64,000 nt of DNA. Source: G963674835 sp963674835 (GTDB lineage: Bacteria > Planctomycetota > Planctomycetia > Pirellulales > Thermoguttaceae). Position numbers and translations under genes: made by a program. Shown in pieces: positions 18,015 to 27,357 of this stretch. The notes under the pieces were generated by a model. That model made no database searches. It saw nothing but the letters and a program-made list of their open reading frames with translations, and was not told where the DNA came from. Numbering within the stretch: position 1 is the stretch's first letter; every line of letters starts with the position of its first letter. The stretch spans positions 2,046,001 through 2,110,000 of the forward strand of contig CAXXKC010000002.1 of assembly GCA_963674835.2 (NCBI GenBank), read 5' to 3'.

Positions 18015-18403
18015 GACTTGGGGTTCCTGGGTTGTGCAAAGCCGTCGAAGCTTTCCTCGAAGATCTGCCGCATCTGGTCGGCGCCGACGCCTGCCGCCCG
18101 GCCGGTGCGAACGGCTTCCTCGAACGCCTTGCGGACTGCGTCCAAGGCTTGGCACTGTGCGGACGCGGCTCCCTGATCGGCCACGAAGAGTCCGCGGCCG
18201 CGTTGGGCATAGATCAGGCCCTCGCGTTCCAGTTCATCGTAGGCGCGTTGGACGGTGTTTGGATTGACTTGCAGTTGCAGGGCCATGTTTCGGAGCGACG
18301 GGAGGATTTCGCCGGCCCGATAGACGCCCGCCGCCACCGCAGCGCGGATTTCCTTGGCGATCTGCAAATAGATGGGTACGTGACTGCCGGGATCGATACG
18401 CAT
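18011..18403 (-). CDS. GntR-family transcriptional regulator, YtrA subfamily
   Basis: 130 aa, the short YtrA type with no large effector domain. The winged helix occupies residues 1-75 (PIYLQIAKEIRAAVAAGVYR, LPSLRNMALQLQVNPNTVQR, AYDELEREGLIYAQRGRG). YtrA proteins typically repress their own ABC transporter operon. Here the gene is first in the operon. It has a strong TAAGGAGGTG ribosome site and an imperfect palindrome immediately upstream, consistent with autoregulation. Confidence 0.93.
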   Translation of the reverse strand: MRIDPGSHVPIYLQIAKEIRAAVAAGVYRAGEILPSLRNMALQLQVNPNTVQRAYDELEREGLIYAQRGRGLFVADQGAASAQCQALDAVRKAFEEAVRTGRAAGVGADQMRQIFEESFDGFAQPRNPKS

Positions 18404-18415
18404 CGCACCTCCTTA

Positions 18416-18437
18416 CTGCACTAGTTTACTAATGCAG
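18416..18437 (-). promoter_or_regulatory. 22-bp imperfect palindrome, probable YtrA operator, with promoter just upstream
   Basis: CTGCACTAGT (18416-18425) and ACTAATGCAG (18428-18437) are inverted repeats with a 9 of 10 match and a 2-bp centre. On the minus strand the element lies 13 bp upstream of the ATG of the GntR regulator. A TTGCCC-16-TAAACT promoter-like pair sits further upstream, so bound repressor would cover the transcription start. Confidence 0.6.
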
Positions 18438-18692
18438 TTAGTCAGTTTAGCAGATGCCAGGAATCGGGCAAGCCTTTTTTGAGCAGTACTGGGCAGATTG
18501 TTGGGACGTGGGCTCGGCAGGTGGAGGCGGCATGCGACACAAGATATTATCTGTGAACGTGTTGTGTCGACGCGCGATGTACGAAAGTCGGGCGGAATTG
18601 TCGGTGAGGATGCATATGGTGAGCATGCCAAGTGGTAGGCTAGTGATGGGTACTTGTCCGGCCACGGGAACATTGAAGCGGAGACCCAAAGG

Positions 18693-19094
18693 ATGAGCAA
18701 CGGCATCGTTTGGAGGCGTTACTACAGCGTTGGCCACACATCGCTGGATGCCCAGCACAAGCAGATTCTCGGCATCATCAGCGACTTGCACGCTGCCATG
18801 GAGGGCAACCGGGGCGATGCCGTCCTGAGGGAGCTGCTGGACCGCCTGTACAAGTACACGAACATCCATTTCGACCACGAAGAGCAGGTCATGCGAGAGC
18901 ACAGCTTCCCGGGGCTCGGGGAGCACAAGGCTCAGCACGAGCGGATGCGGCGGAAGACGGCCGACTTGCGAGCACACCTAAGCCTGGTCACGGCTCCCGA
19001 CCTGCTCCGATTCCTGAAGCAGTGGTGGACGGAGCACATCCAGTACGAGGACAAGGCGTACGCGCCCTACGTGCAGGTTCAGCTGACGTCGTAG
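18693..19094 (+). CDS. Bacteriohemerythrin
   Basis: 133 aa four-helix di-iron O2-binding protein. All ligand motifs are present: HTSLDAQHKQIL (first His pair with Gln/Lys), HFDHEEQVM (HxxxE), HKAQHERM, and the closing HIQYEDKAYAPY (HxxxxD). Single-domain bacteriohemerythrins bind and deliver oxygen or scavenge it. Beside an O2-sensitive hydrogenase two genes away this could serve oxygen protection, but the genes are not co-transcribed (opposite strand). ATG 18693 is favoured over an upstream TTG at 18654 because the family begins at the WxxYYSVG region. Confidence 0.92.
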   Translation: MSNGIVWRRYYSVGHTSLDAQHKQILGIISDLHAAMEGNRGDAVLRELLDRLYKYTNIHFDHEEQVMREHSFPGLGEHKAQHERMRRKTADLRAHLSLVTAPDLLRFLKQWWTEHIQYEDKAYAPYVQVQLTS

Positions 19095-19110
19095 AAGCAG
19101 CGGCGATGGC

Positions 19111-20751
19111 TCAGCTCGTCACGCTGAACTGTTCCTCGGCCAGAAGCTTCACCTGACGCAGATCCAGCTTGCCGGAACCGAGCACTGGAATCGACTCGAC
19201 CTGGCAGAAGCTGTCGGCGGATGGGATCCAGAGCGGTGGCACGCCCGAGGTGGCCATTTCGTGGCAGATGTGCTGCGGTGAGCGGGCCAGCCCCGTATGG
19301 AGGACGACGATCCGCTCGCCTTTGCGCGTGTCGGGAACGGCCGTCACGGCGAGAGACAGCTCGTCCCCTTCGATGCCGAGCATCTTCATGAGGATCTCTT
19401 CGATCCGCAGGTGCGGGACCATTTCGCCGCCGATCTTGGAGAAGCGGCTTTGGCGGCCGGTGATTTCGATGAATCCTTCGTCGTCGATCCGGGCGATGTC
19501 GCCCGTCACGTACCAACCGTCGCGCATGACTGCAGCGGTCTTGTCGGGCTGGCGGAAATAGCCCTTCATAACGCAATGGCCGGAGACCAAGAGCATGCCC
19601 ATCTGGCCGCGTTCGAGATCCTCGCCGGTGTCCAGATCGACGATTTTGGTGAAGACGCCGGGAATGGGCCGGCCAATAGTGCCGAGCTTGTCGAGTTTGG
19701 GCTCGCCCGGCAGTTGGCGGCCGGGAGCGATGTTGAATGCGACGACTGGTGACAGCTCGGTGGTGCCGTAACCCTCTTGCGGCGGAACGCCAAAATGCTC
19801 GCGGAAGGCCTCTGCCAGATCGGTGGGGAGTTTTTCCGCCCCGGTGATCAGCGTTTCCAGAGTCGCGAAGTCTTCGGGTGGACAGCGGCGCAGGTAGGTG
19901 CGCAGGAACGTAGGCGTGCTGAACATGATCGTGCCCGAATGCTCGCGGCAGAGCTGGCCGACCTGACGATACTCGAGCGGATTGTAGTGATAAACACCGG
20001 AGGCGTCGGTCAGAAGGACGGCCCACAGATTCGTGGTATAGCCGAAAGAGTGAAAGAACGGCAGCACGCCGACGATGACATCGCGGCTGGTCACGTGGAG
20101 GCGTGCCAGGAAGGCTCCTTCCACGTTGGCGCTGATGTTCCGGTGCGTGAGCATAACACCGCTCGGATCGCCGGTCGATCCGGAGGTGAAGATGACGGTG
20201 GCGACGTCCTGCGGGTCGATTTTCGTGAGTCCCAGCCATCGCTCGAGCAGTCCCAGCGGCCAGGAGCGGGCCTGGGCGGCGGCGATGAGCTTATCGAGCC
20301 GCGTGTATTGCTCGGTGAGGTCTTCGAGGTAGACCAGTTCGGCGTCGAGCTGGAGGTTGAATCGCTCCATGACACGGCGGCTGGTAATCACGTGCCGGAT
20401 GCCGCTGCGAGCAATGCACGCGTTGACCATGTCGGACGCGAGCGTGTAGTTGAGGTTGACCGAGATCCGGCGGTCCAGCGCCAGTGCAGCGTTGACGATC
20501 AGGCTCCACGCGGAGGTGGGCAAGATGACGCCGACATGTGCGTCGTCGGACTGGAGCACTTTGCGGCGGAGCGCCCGGCGCAACTGCAGAGCTCGGACGA
20601 GCAGGTCGCCGCCGGTCAGTTCCATGCCGGTGCTGTCGATTGCCTTGCGGTCACGCATCTGTCGGCGGCACGTTCGCAGGAAGAGCCGAGGCAAGGCCAT
20701 GTTGTGATAGTCGCGTTGCGTCATAGTCGGAACCCGTGGAAGGAGGGGCAT
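19111..20751 (-). CDS. AMP-dependent acyl-CoA/acyl-ACP synthetase family ligase
   Basis: About 546 aa. ANL-superfamily motifs are plain: the P-loop FTSGSTGDPSGVMLTHRN, then VLPFFHSFGYT, EGYGTTELSPVV, the hinge-region Asp YVTGDIARIDDEGFIEITGR, and the terminal catalytic Lys region VLGSGKLDLRQV. The pattern is closest to the acyl-ACP synthetase half of Aas-type lysophospholipid acyltransferases, suggesting fatty-acid activation for phospholipid remodelling, but no acyltransferase domain is attached. The start is uncertain: ATG 20751, ATG 20724 or GTG 20772 are in frame and none has a strong ribosome site. It converges on hemerythrin. Confidence 0.88.
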   Translation of the reverse strand: MPLLPRVPTMTQRDYHNMALPRLFLRTCRRQMRDRKAIDSTGMELTGGDLLVRALQLRRALRRKVLQSDDAHVGVILPTSAWSLIVNAALALDRRISVNLNYTLASDMVNACIARSGIRHVITSRRVMERFNLQLDAELVYLEDLTEQYTRLDKLIAAAQARSWPLGLLERWLGLTKIDPQDVATVIFTSGSTGDPSGVMLTHRNISANVEGAFLARLHVTSRDVIVGVLPFFHSFGYTTNLWAVLLTDASGVYHYNPLEYRQVGQLCREHSGTIMFSTPTFLRTYLRRCPPEDFATLETLITGAEKLPTDLAEAFREHFGVPPQEGYGTTELSPVVAFNIAPGRQLPGEPKLDKLGTIGRPIPGVFTKIVDLDTGEDLERGQMGMLLVSGHCVMKGYFRQPDKTAAVMRDGWYVTGDIARIDDEGFIEITGRQSRFSKIGGEMVPHLRIEEILMKMLGIEGDELSLAVTAVPDTRKGERIVVLHTGLARSPQHICHEMATSGVPPLWIPSADSFCQVESIPVLGSGKLDLRQVKLLAEEQFSVTS

Positions 20752-20921
20752 CTTCGCCAATCGCAACAACACATCGCGCCGCGGCTGCGACGGTGTTGCG
20801 GGCGCCGAGGGTGCCCGGGAATCAGGGCGGGGCAGTATAGGGAATTGGCCTCACGGGAGCAACCGCGTTATGAGCCGTTACGCTATGCCCCACCACAGAG
20901 GAGGTCGTGACGGGCGGTCAT

Positions 20922-22694
20922 CTACATCGAAGGCCGCTCGGTGTACTTCGTGTGGAGAAGATGGTGCGACTTCTCGCCGAGCGGTTTGCCGAGGAACTCT
21001 TCGTAGAGCTGGCAGACCTCGGGGTTTTCGTGCGATTTGCGAAGGTCTTTGCCTTCGTCCTCGCGGTAGATGGCGGCAATTCGGGCGCCGCGGACTTCGT
21101 TGGTGGTGAATCGCGGCTGGCCGCCACCGCCGATGCAGCCGCCCGGGCAGGTCATCACCTCGACAAAGTGGTACTGCTTTTCGCCCGACTTGATCGAGGA
21201 GATTACGCGTTGGGCGTTGCTCAGCCCGTGGGCCACGGCGACTTGGAGTGTGACGCCCTCGAGGAACTTCCACTCGGGGAGCGTCTTCTCGATCTTGAGG
21301 GAGGCCTCTTTGACACCGGTCAGCCCGGCGACGGGTTTGACGTGGAGGTTGTCGGCCGGCAGCGGGTTGCCCGTGACGAGCTCGTAGGCGGTTCGCAGGG
21401 CGGCTTCCATGACACCGCCGGTATTGGCGAAGATGTCGGCCGCACCGGTGGAGAGCCCGAGAGGGGCGTCCATTTCTTCGTCCGGCAAACTGGCGAAGTC
21501 GAGGCCGGCCGTGCGGATCATCTTACCCAGTTCGCGTGTGGTGAGGACCACGTCGACATCGCGTACGCCGCTGGCGTTCATTTCGGGCCGCTGGCACTCG
21601 AACTTCTTGGCGGTGCAGGGCATGACCGAGGCGACGAAGATCTGCTCGGGGCGTTTGCCCAGCTTCTGAGCGTAGTAGGTTTTGGCCACGGCACCGAACA
21701 TCTGCTGTGGCGACTTGCAGGTGGAAAGGTTCGGCAGCAGATCGGGATGGAAGTACTCCATGAACTTGATCCAGCCGGGCGAACAACTGGTGAACATCGG
21801 CAAGGCAACCGGTTCCTGATCCACCAGCGCCTTCTTCAATCGCGACAGTAGCTCGGTGCCTTCTTCAAGGATGGTCAGGTCTGCGGCGAAATTCGTGTCG
21901 AACACGGCGTTGAAACCGAGCCGGCGGAGCGCCGCGACCATCTTGCCGGTGACGAGCGTGCCGGGCGGATAGCCGAAGCACTCGCCGAGGGCCGCGCGGA
22001 TGGCCGGCGCGGTCTGCACGACAACGTGCTTGTCGGGAGCATCCAGGGCCTTCCACACGTCGTCGACCTGGTTTCGCTCGACAATCGCTCCCACCGGGCA
22101 GACCGCGGCGCATTGGCCGCACTGAACGCAGGCTATGGTATCGAGATTCTGGTTGAAGGCAGGACCGACCACCGTATCGAAGCCACGATTTTGGGGGAAC
22201 AAGGCGCCGACGTTCTGGGTTTCCATGCAGACACTGACGCAGCGGCGGCACTTGATGCACTTGCCGAGGTCGCGGACGAGGGCGGGCGTGGAGCCGTCGA
22301 TGCGCTTGCGCGTCTTCTCGCCCTTGTAGCGCACGTCGTGGATACCCAACTCGGCTGCCAGGGCCTGCAACTCACAGTCTTCGTTGCGGTCGCAGGTTTG
22401 GCAGTCGCCATTGTGCTCGGACAGGAGAAGTTCGACCACCAGGCGTCGCGCCTCGCGAACGCGGCGTGTATTGGTGAAGACCTTCATTCCTTCGGCGACG
22501 GGCATGGAACAGGAGGAGACCAAGTTTCGCCCTCCTTCGAGTTCCACCACACAAACGCGGCAGGCACCGATCGTCTGCAATCCTTCCACGTGGCAGAGCG
22601 TGGGGATGCGAATTCCGGCCGCTTTGGCCGCGCAGAGGACGGAGGTTCCTTCGGGAACCTCGATGGGCAGGTTATTGATATCGAGACGGATCAT
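20922..22694 (-). CDS. hydA: [FeFe] hydrogenase catalytic subunit (HydA of HydABC)
   Basis: 590 aa. The N-terminal [2Fe-2S] ferredoxin domain has Cys at LCHVEGLQTIGACRVC. A His-ligated [4Fe-4S] follows (HNGDCQTCDRNEDC). Two [4Fe-4S] sites are CIKCRRCVSVC and CVQCGQCAAVCP. The H-cluster domain has all three signatures: TSCSPGWIKF (L1), MPCTAKKFECQRPE (L2) and EVMTCPGGCIGGGGQP (L3), with every cluster Cys present. It should therefore bind H-cluster and make or consume H2. The small C-terminal H-domain is present. It is the last gene of hydC-hydB-hydA, 10 bp after hydB. The maturases HydE, HydF and HydG are not in the window. Confidence 0.95.
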   Translation of the reverse strand: MIRLDINNLPIEVPEGTSVLCAAKAAGIRIPTLCHVEGLQTIGACRVCVVELEGGRNLVSSCSMPVAEGMKVFTNTRRVREARRLVVELLLSEHNGDCQTCDRNEDCELQALAAELGIHDVRYKGEKTRKRIDGSTPALVRDLGKCIKCRRCVSVCMETQNVGALFPQNRGFDTVVGPAFNQNLDTIACVQCGQCAAVCPVGAIVERNQVDDVWKALDAPDKHVVVQTAPAIRAALGECFGYPPGTLVTGKMVAALRRLGFNAVFDTNFAADLTILEEGTELLSRLKKALVDQEPVALPMFTSCSPGWIKFMEYFHPDLLPNLSTCKSPQQMFGAVAKTYYAQKLGKRPEQIFVASVMPCTAKKFECQRPEMNASGVRDVDVVLTTRELGKMIRTAGLDFASLPDEEMDAPLGLSTGAADIFANTGGVMEAALRTAYELVTGNPLPADNLHVKPVAGLTGVKEASLKIEKTLPEWKFLEGVTLQVAVAHGLSNAQRVISSIKSGEKQYHFVEVMTCPGGCIGGGGQPRFTTNEVRGARIAAIYREDEGKDLRKSHENPEVCQLYEEFLGKPLGEKSHHLLHTKYTERPSM

Positions 22695-22704
22695 GCTCGG
22701 TCCT

Positions 22705-25700
22705 TTACTGCTGATTCTCTGCGGCAGACTGAGGGGAATTGCCGTTGCATCGTCGGCCGTAGTCGCAACGGAGGCAGCGGCGGGCCTGCGCGACGGCCAC
22801 CAACTCGGTCCAGGGTTGCTCGACTTCGTCGAAATTATTCCGGCGGCGTTCGACCGGGATGAGGCGGAGCATCTCGCGAGCCGTGTCGGTCGGCTCGGCC
22901 TCGGGATCGAAAAAGGTGTCGACCAGTTGGTCCTCGCGCCAGAAGGCGTGGATTTTTCCAGTCAGGTAGCGGTCGATCCCTACGGCGGCCCGTTCGCCCG
23001 CAGCGACCGCCTCGACCACCGACGACGGCCCGCTGACCACGTCGCCGCCGGCGAAGATCCACTTCTCGGAGGTCTGGCCGGTGACGGGATCGATGTGAAC
23101 GAAGGTCTCGTTGCGGGTTTCCAGAGTGATTCCGGTGGTCAACTTGTGGACATCGAGCGTTTGTCCGACGGCCACGAGGATGTGATCGGCCTTAATGGAG
23201 AACGTGTCGCCTCCCTCTTCGGGCCGCCGACGCCCGGAACGATCGAACTGGCCCAGTCGCATCGGCTGGCATTTCAGTCCGACGGCTTGTTGGCCTTCGA
23301 CGAGCACTTCGACCGGGGCGGTGAGCAACTGGAGGACGACGCCCTCGTGCTGAGCTTCCTCGATCTCCTCTTTGTAGGCCGGCATCACCTCGCGGCTGCG
23401 GCGGTAGACGACAGTGACGGTTTCGGCTCCCAGGCGGATGGCCGTGCGAGCGGCATCGATAGCCGAGTTGCCGCCGCCGATGACGACGACGTTCTTGCCC
23501 ACGGGCACCGAGCCGCGGAGGTTGTACGTGCGAAGGAAGCCCAGCGCATCGGTGATACCTTCAGCCTCTTCGCCGGGGATACCGAGAGTGACGCCCGAGG
23601 GTGCCCCCACGCCCAGGAAGAGCGCGTCGCAGCCTTCTGCCCGAAGCGACTTGAGCGTGAAATCGGTTCCCAGCTTCGTGCCGGTGATGATCTCCACGCC
23701 GATGCGTTCGATCATGCGGACCTCGCGGGCAACGACTTCGCGGGGAAGCCGGTAGGCGGGGATGGCCTGCACGAGCATGCCGCCGGGGCGAGGCTCCGCT
23801 TCGTATACGGTGGGCCGGTATCCGAGCCGAGCCAGAAAGTACGCACAGGAGAGTCCGGCGGGGCCCGCGCCCACGATGGCGATCTTGCGTTGTGCGTTCT
23901 GCTTGTTCTCGCGAATCTCGGGCACCTGGATGGTCACTTCCTGGTCGACCATGAACCGCTTGACGCCGCGGATGGAGACCGGCGCATCGAGCGTGGCGCG
24001 GCGGCACTTCTCCTCGCAAGTGTGGAAGCACACGCGGGAGCATACGGCGGCGAACGGGTTGCGCTCGCGATGCAGTTGCAGGGCCTCTGCGTAACGCTGC
24101 TCACCGATGAGCGAGACGAAACCGGGGATATCGACGTTGGCCGGGCAGGCGCTGGAGCAAGGGGCGCTGACCAGCGCCGCGCAGACCCCGGCGCGGCAGC
24201 GCTTGTCGCGGATATGCTCGACGTACTCGTGGCCGAAGTGGCGGATCGTGGAGAGCACCGGGTTGGGCGCGGTCTGACCGAGGCCGCACAGCGAGGTCTC
24301 TTTGATCATTTCGCCCAGATCGATTAGCCGATCGACGTCGGCCTCCTCGCCGCGCCCTTCGCAGATGCGGTTGAGGATCTCGAGCATTCGTTTCGTGCCC
24401 ACGCGGCAGGGGACGCACTTGCCGCACGATTCCTCTTGGACGAATTCGAGGAAGAAGCGGGCGACGTCGACCATGCAGCTATCCTCATCCATGACGATGA
24501 GCCCGCCGGAGCCCATGATGGCTCCCAACTCGGACAGCGATTCGTAATCCAGCGGCGTGTTGAGGTGATTGCGGGGAATGCATCCGCCGGAGGGGCCGCC
24601 GATCTGGGCCGCCTTGAACTCCTTGCCACCGGGGATGCCGCCGCCGATGTCGTAGATCAGGTCACCCAGCGACATGCCCACCGGCACTTCGACCAGTCCG
24701 GAGTTCTTGATGGCTCCGGCCAGGGCGAAGACCTTGGTTCCCTTGCTTCGCTCGGTGCCGTAGGAGGCGTACCACTGGCCGCCTTTGAGGATGATCGCGG
24801 GAATGTTGGCGTAGGTCTCGACGTTGTTCAGGAGCGTCGGCTTGTCCCACAGGCCTTTTTGGGCAGGGAACGGAGGACGCGGACGGGGCTCGCCGCGGTT
24901 GCCCTCGATCGAGGTCATCAGGGCCGTTTCCTCGCCGCAGACGAACGCGCCTGAGCCCATGCGCAGCTCGAGGTCGAACTCGAAACCCGTGCCGAGGATG
25001 TTCTGGCCCAACAGCCCTCGCTGCTTGGCCTGATCCAGGGCGATGCGCAGCCGCTGGACGGCGAGGGGATATTCGGCGCGGACGTAGATGAACCCTTTCT
25101 TGGCACCGATGGTGGCCCCGGCGATGGCCATTCCCTCGATGACGCTGTGAGGATCGCCCTCCAGGACGCTGCGGTCCATGAACGCACCGGGGTCGCCTTC
25201 GTCGGCGTTGCACACGGCGAATTTGACGTCGCCCGGGGCCTCGCGCGTGAACTTCCATTTGAGCCAGGTCTTGAAGCCGGCGCCGCCACGACCGCGGAGG
25301 CCAGAAGCCTTGAGCGTTTCCAGGACCGTGTCGGGGTCGTTTTCGGTGAGGACCTTGGCGAGGGCTTGGTATCCGTCGCGGGCGATGTAGTCTTCGATGC
25401 AGCAGGGGTCGATCTCGCCGCAATTGCGGAGCACGATCTTCGTTTGGCGGCGAAGGAAGTCGACGTCGGCGGCCTTGTGGACGTTGCGGCCATCGGGACG
25501 TCGGTGGGTGAGCCGCTCGACGACGCGCCGCTTGCAGAGGTGTTCCATCACCAGTTCGTGGCTATCTTCGGGCTGCACGTTTTCGTAGAACACGTCGCCG
25601 ATCATCAGCACCGGTCCACCGGAGCAAGGCCCCATGCAGCCGGTTTCGACGAGCGAGACCTTATCCTCGATTCCCTGCTCGGCGATTTCCTTCTGCAAGG

Positions 25701-25851
25701 CGGCCTTCAACCGGTCGGAGCCCGAGGCGATGCAACTGGCGCCCATGCAGATGCGAATCTGCTGGTGGTCGCCGGTAGCCTGCTCCGATTTCTCGGCCTG
25801 CGTGTAGACCCGCACGGCGTTCAACTGCTCGACATTGGCGATGATCTTCAT
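22705..25851 (-). CDS. hydB: HydB-type NADH/FMN subunit fused to a GltD/NfnB-like FAD-NAD(P)H oxidoreductase
   Basis: 1048 aa versus about 600 for a normal HydB. Residues 30-105 are a thioredoxin-like [2Fe-2S] domain (Cys 35, 40, 72, 76). Residues 150-400 are NuoF-like with GRGGAGFKTWLKW, an NAD/FMN site, and GAFVCGEETALMTSIEGNRG. The N3-type [4Fe-4S] site is Cys 476, 479, 482 and 522. Where HydB normally carries two ferredoxin [4Fe-4S] clusters, a GltD module begins: Cys-rich N-terminus (Cys 552, 557, 565, 569, then 604, 608, 612, 616), FAD loop IVGAGPAGLSC at 659-669, and nucleotide loop VVVIGGGNSAIDA at 788-800 followed by VVYRRSREVMPA. The last segment ends CLRCDYGRRC. The RR after the second loop suggests NADP(H). 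The start is fixed by an ATGA overlap with hydC. Confidence 0.93.
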   Translation of the reverse strand: MKIIANVEQLNAVRVYTQAEKSEQATGDHQQIRICMGASCIASGSDRLKAALQKEIAEQGIEDKVSLVETGCMGPCSGGPVLMIGDVFYENVQPEDSHELVMEHLCKRRVVERLTHRRPDGRNVHKAADVDFLRRQTKIVLRNCGEIDPCCIEDYIARDGYQALAKVLTENDPDTVLETLKASGLRGRGGAGFKTWLKWKFTREAPGDVKFAVCNADEGDPGAFMDRSVLEGDPHSVIEGMAIAGATIGAKKGFIYVRAEYPLAVQRLRIALDQAKQRGLLGQNILGTGFEFDLELRMGSGAFVCGEETALMTSIEGNRGEPRPRPPFPAQKGLWDKPTLLNNVETYANIPAIILKGGQWYASYGTERSKGTKVFALAGAIKNSGLVEVPVGMSLGDLIYDIGGGIPGGKEFKAAQIGGPSGGCIPRNHLNTPLDYESLSELGAIMGSGGLIVMDEDSCMVDVARFFLEFVQEESCGKCVPCRVGTKRMLEILNRICEGRGEEADVDRLIDLGEMIKETSLCGLGQTAPNPVLSTIRHFGHEYVEHIRDKRCRAGVCAALVSAPCSSACPANVDIPGFVSLIGEQRYAEALQLHRERNPFAAVCSRVCFHTCEEKCRRATLDAPVSIRGVKRFMVDQEVTIQVPEIRENKQNAQRKIAIVGAGPAGLSCAYFLARLGYRPTVYEAEPRPGGMLVQAIPAYRLPREVVAREVRMIERIGVEIITGTKLGTDFTLKSLRAEGCDALFLGVGAPSGVTLGIPGEEAEGITDALGFLRTYNLRGSVPVGKNVVVIGGGNSAIDAARTAIRLGAETVTVVYRRSREVMPAYKEEIEEAQHEGVVLQLLTAPVEVLVEGQQAVGLKCQPMRLGQFDRSGRRRPEEGGDTFSIKADHILVAVGQTLDVHKLTTGITLETRNETFVHIDPVTGQTSEKWIFAGGDVVSGPSSVVEAVAAGERAAVGIDRYLTGKIHAFWREDQLVDTFFDPEAEPTDTAREMLRLIPVERRRNNFDEVEQPWTELVAVAQARRCLRCDYGRRCNGNSPQSAAENQQ

Positions 25852-26396
25852 GGCTGCGGCTCTCCGCCGGCCTCGGCGTCGACCGAGACGGGTTGACGGT
25901 ACTGTTCGAGGATCTTGGTGAGCTTGGCGGGACGCACGCGTTGATGGACGTCGTCGTCGATCATGATTACGGGCGCGAGGCCGCAGGCGCCGAAGCAGCG
26001 CCCGACGTCTAAGGAAAACATTCGATCGGAGGTCGTTTCGCCAACTTCGATTTCCAGCGCGGTCTTCAAGGCGCCAAGCACCTCTTTGCCGCCACGCACG
26101 TAACAAGCCGTTCCCAGGCACACGCGGATAAGATGTTTGCCCCGCGGCACGGTCGTGAAGAAAGAGTAGAAGCTAACGACGCCGGCCACCTCGCTATACG
26201 ATTTGCCCAGCGCCACTGCGATCTTCTTCAACGCCGTTTCCGGCAGATAGCCGAACATGGCCTGCGCAATCTGCAAGATGGGAATCAAGGCGCCGGGGAC
26301 ACCGACATAGTCTTGCAGGACCTCATCCAGTTGTGCCAGCAGTTCCTGTTCGGAAACGGGCTGCTGACAGGGACAGTTGACCGATTCACCACTCAT
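25848..26396 (-). CDS. hydC: NuoE-like [2Fe-2S] subunit of bifurcating hydrogenase (HydC)
   Basis: 182 aa. An N-terminal helical bundle (LLAQLDEVLQDYVGVPGALI, LPETALKKIAVALG) precedes a thioredoxin-like [2Fe-2S] domain with CLGTACYVRGG and DVGRCFGACGLAPV, the C-x4-C and C-x3-C ligand pairs of NuoE/HydC. In HydABC complexes this subunit docks to the FMN subunit. It is the first gene of the operon and overlaps hydB by four bases (ATGA). A GAGG lies about 7 nt before the ATG. Confidence 0.94.
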   Translation of the reverse strand: MSGESVNCPCQQPVSEQELLAQLDEVLQDYVGVPGALIPILQIAQAMFGYLPETALKKIAVALGKSYSEVAGVVSFYSFFTTVPRGKHLIRVCLGTACYVRGGKEVLGALKTALEIEVGETTSDRMFSLDVGRCFGACGLAPVIMIDDDVHQRVRPAKLTKILEQYRQPVSVDAEAGGEPQP

Positions 26397-27253
26397 ATTC
26401 GCCTCGTTTGCTTGCGTGTGGCCCGACAGTCTACGACTTTCGGATCACAGCTCTTTCTACAACAAGACCCATGTGCCGCGCCTGAGCGCTTCTCGCCGCG
26501 GAGAAACGTCGCCGGTCGTTTGTCAGTCTTGAGCGAAGCCGGCGGCTGCCGCGTTCTGCATCCATCGCCGAGAGCAACCGGAATCGACCTTCTGCAACAA
26601 CGACCTGGTACAATCCTGTTCACCATTGGCGCGCTAAGAGCAAGAACTCAAATATATCCAATCCGAGCGTTTCTACAAGTTTGCAAAGCGCTAGAATCCG
26701 AGGCGCGCACGCAAACGATCGATGCGAAGCGGAACCGGGCAGTGCAAGATTGTTCGTCTGTGACGCGCAGCGCACGCGGCGCCCCCTGCCAGCTAGGTGT
26801 CGGGGACGCGAGTTGCGATGCCTGACCACCCCGTGTTCGCTGGAAGCGCGCTGCGAGCGATCGTTCGTTCGGCCGCCGACATCCCGGACCGAGAGGAATG
26901 CGTGCGACATTTTTGTTCTGGTCGCAGGCCTTCGTCTCGCGCAGAGAGAATGTGAAAACCTGACCGAGCGCGAGGTTCGACCGCGGATGGCAAGTGATCG
27001 GCCACAATGCCACGATGTGCGTCGCGACGAGTTGCAATCTGAGTTGTTGTGAGGAAGCGATCGGAGTCGTTTGACGACCAACTCGGCAGAGCTTGCTCTT
27101 CGACTCGCCGTCGAGGTGTCGTGCGTGAGATCTGGGAATTGGCGTAGAGGTGTCGCCATACACCGATGGGGGGAAGGGGGTGCGAATTGGCGTCCTAGAC
27201 CCCGACGGGCGACGGCAGGGTAACGATATGAGGCGGGCGAGGGTGTTTTGCGC
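26397..27253. other. Long intergenic region between divergent hyd operon and secreted-protein gene
   Basis: About 0.86 kb separate two divergent transcription units. Open frames are present on both strands but are short and rich in Arg, Ser, Cys and Gln, and none shows a recognisable domain. The region should contain the hyd promoter; I cannot pick one with confidence. No hairpin array, tRNA or mobile-element end is visible. A decayed gene cannot be excluded. Confidence 0.4.
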
Positions 27254-27282
27254 TTGGCTTTCCCCTTCCGGCGAGCTACGAT
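27254..27282 (+). promoter_or_regulatory. Candidate sigma-70 promoter
   Basis: TTGGCT (27254-27259), a 17-bp spacer and TACGAT (27277-27282) match the -35/-10 layout (4 of 6 each). The implied transcript starts about 70 nt before the ATG of the Gly-rich secreted protein. Confidence 0.4.
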
Positions 27283-27357
27283 GAGAGGGAGTCCTGTCTG
27301 ACTAAAGGGGTGTTCTGTGCGCCCCGCCGGTCCCCGTCTTTGCGGAGGTTGCCAATC

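Noticed and set aside
22384..24327. Plus-strand open frame of 647 aa antisense to the hydB gene
   Set aside because: It is antisense to a gene with clear cluster and flavin motifs; its own composition shows no domain.
26397..27163. Open frames on both strands in the hyd upstream region as genes
   Set aside because: They overlap in several frames, have no recognised domain and show the Arg/Ser/Cys/Gln-rich composition of non-coding GC-rich sequence.
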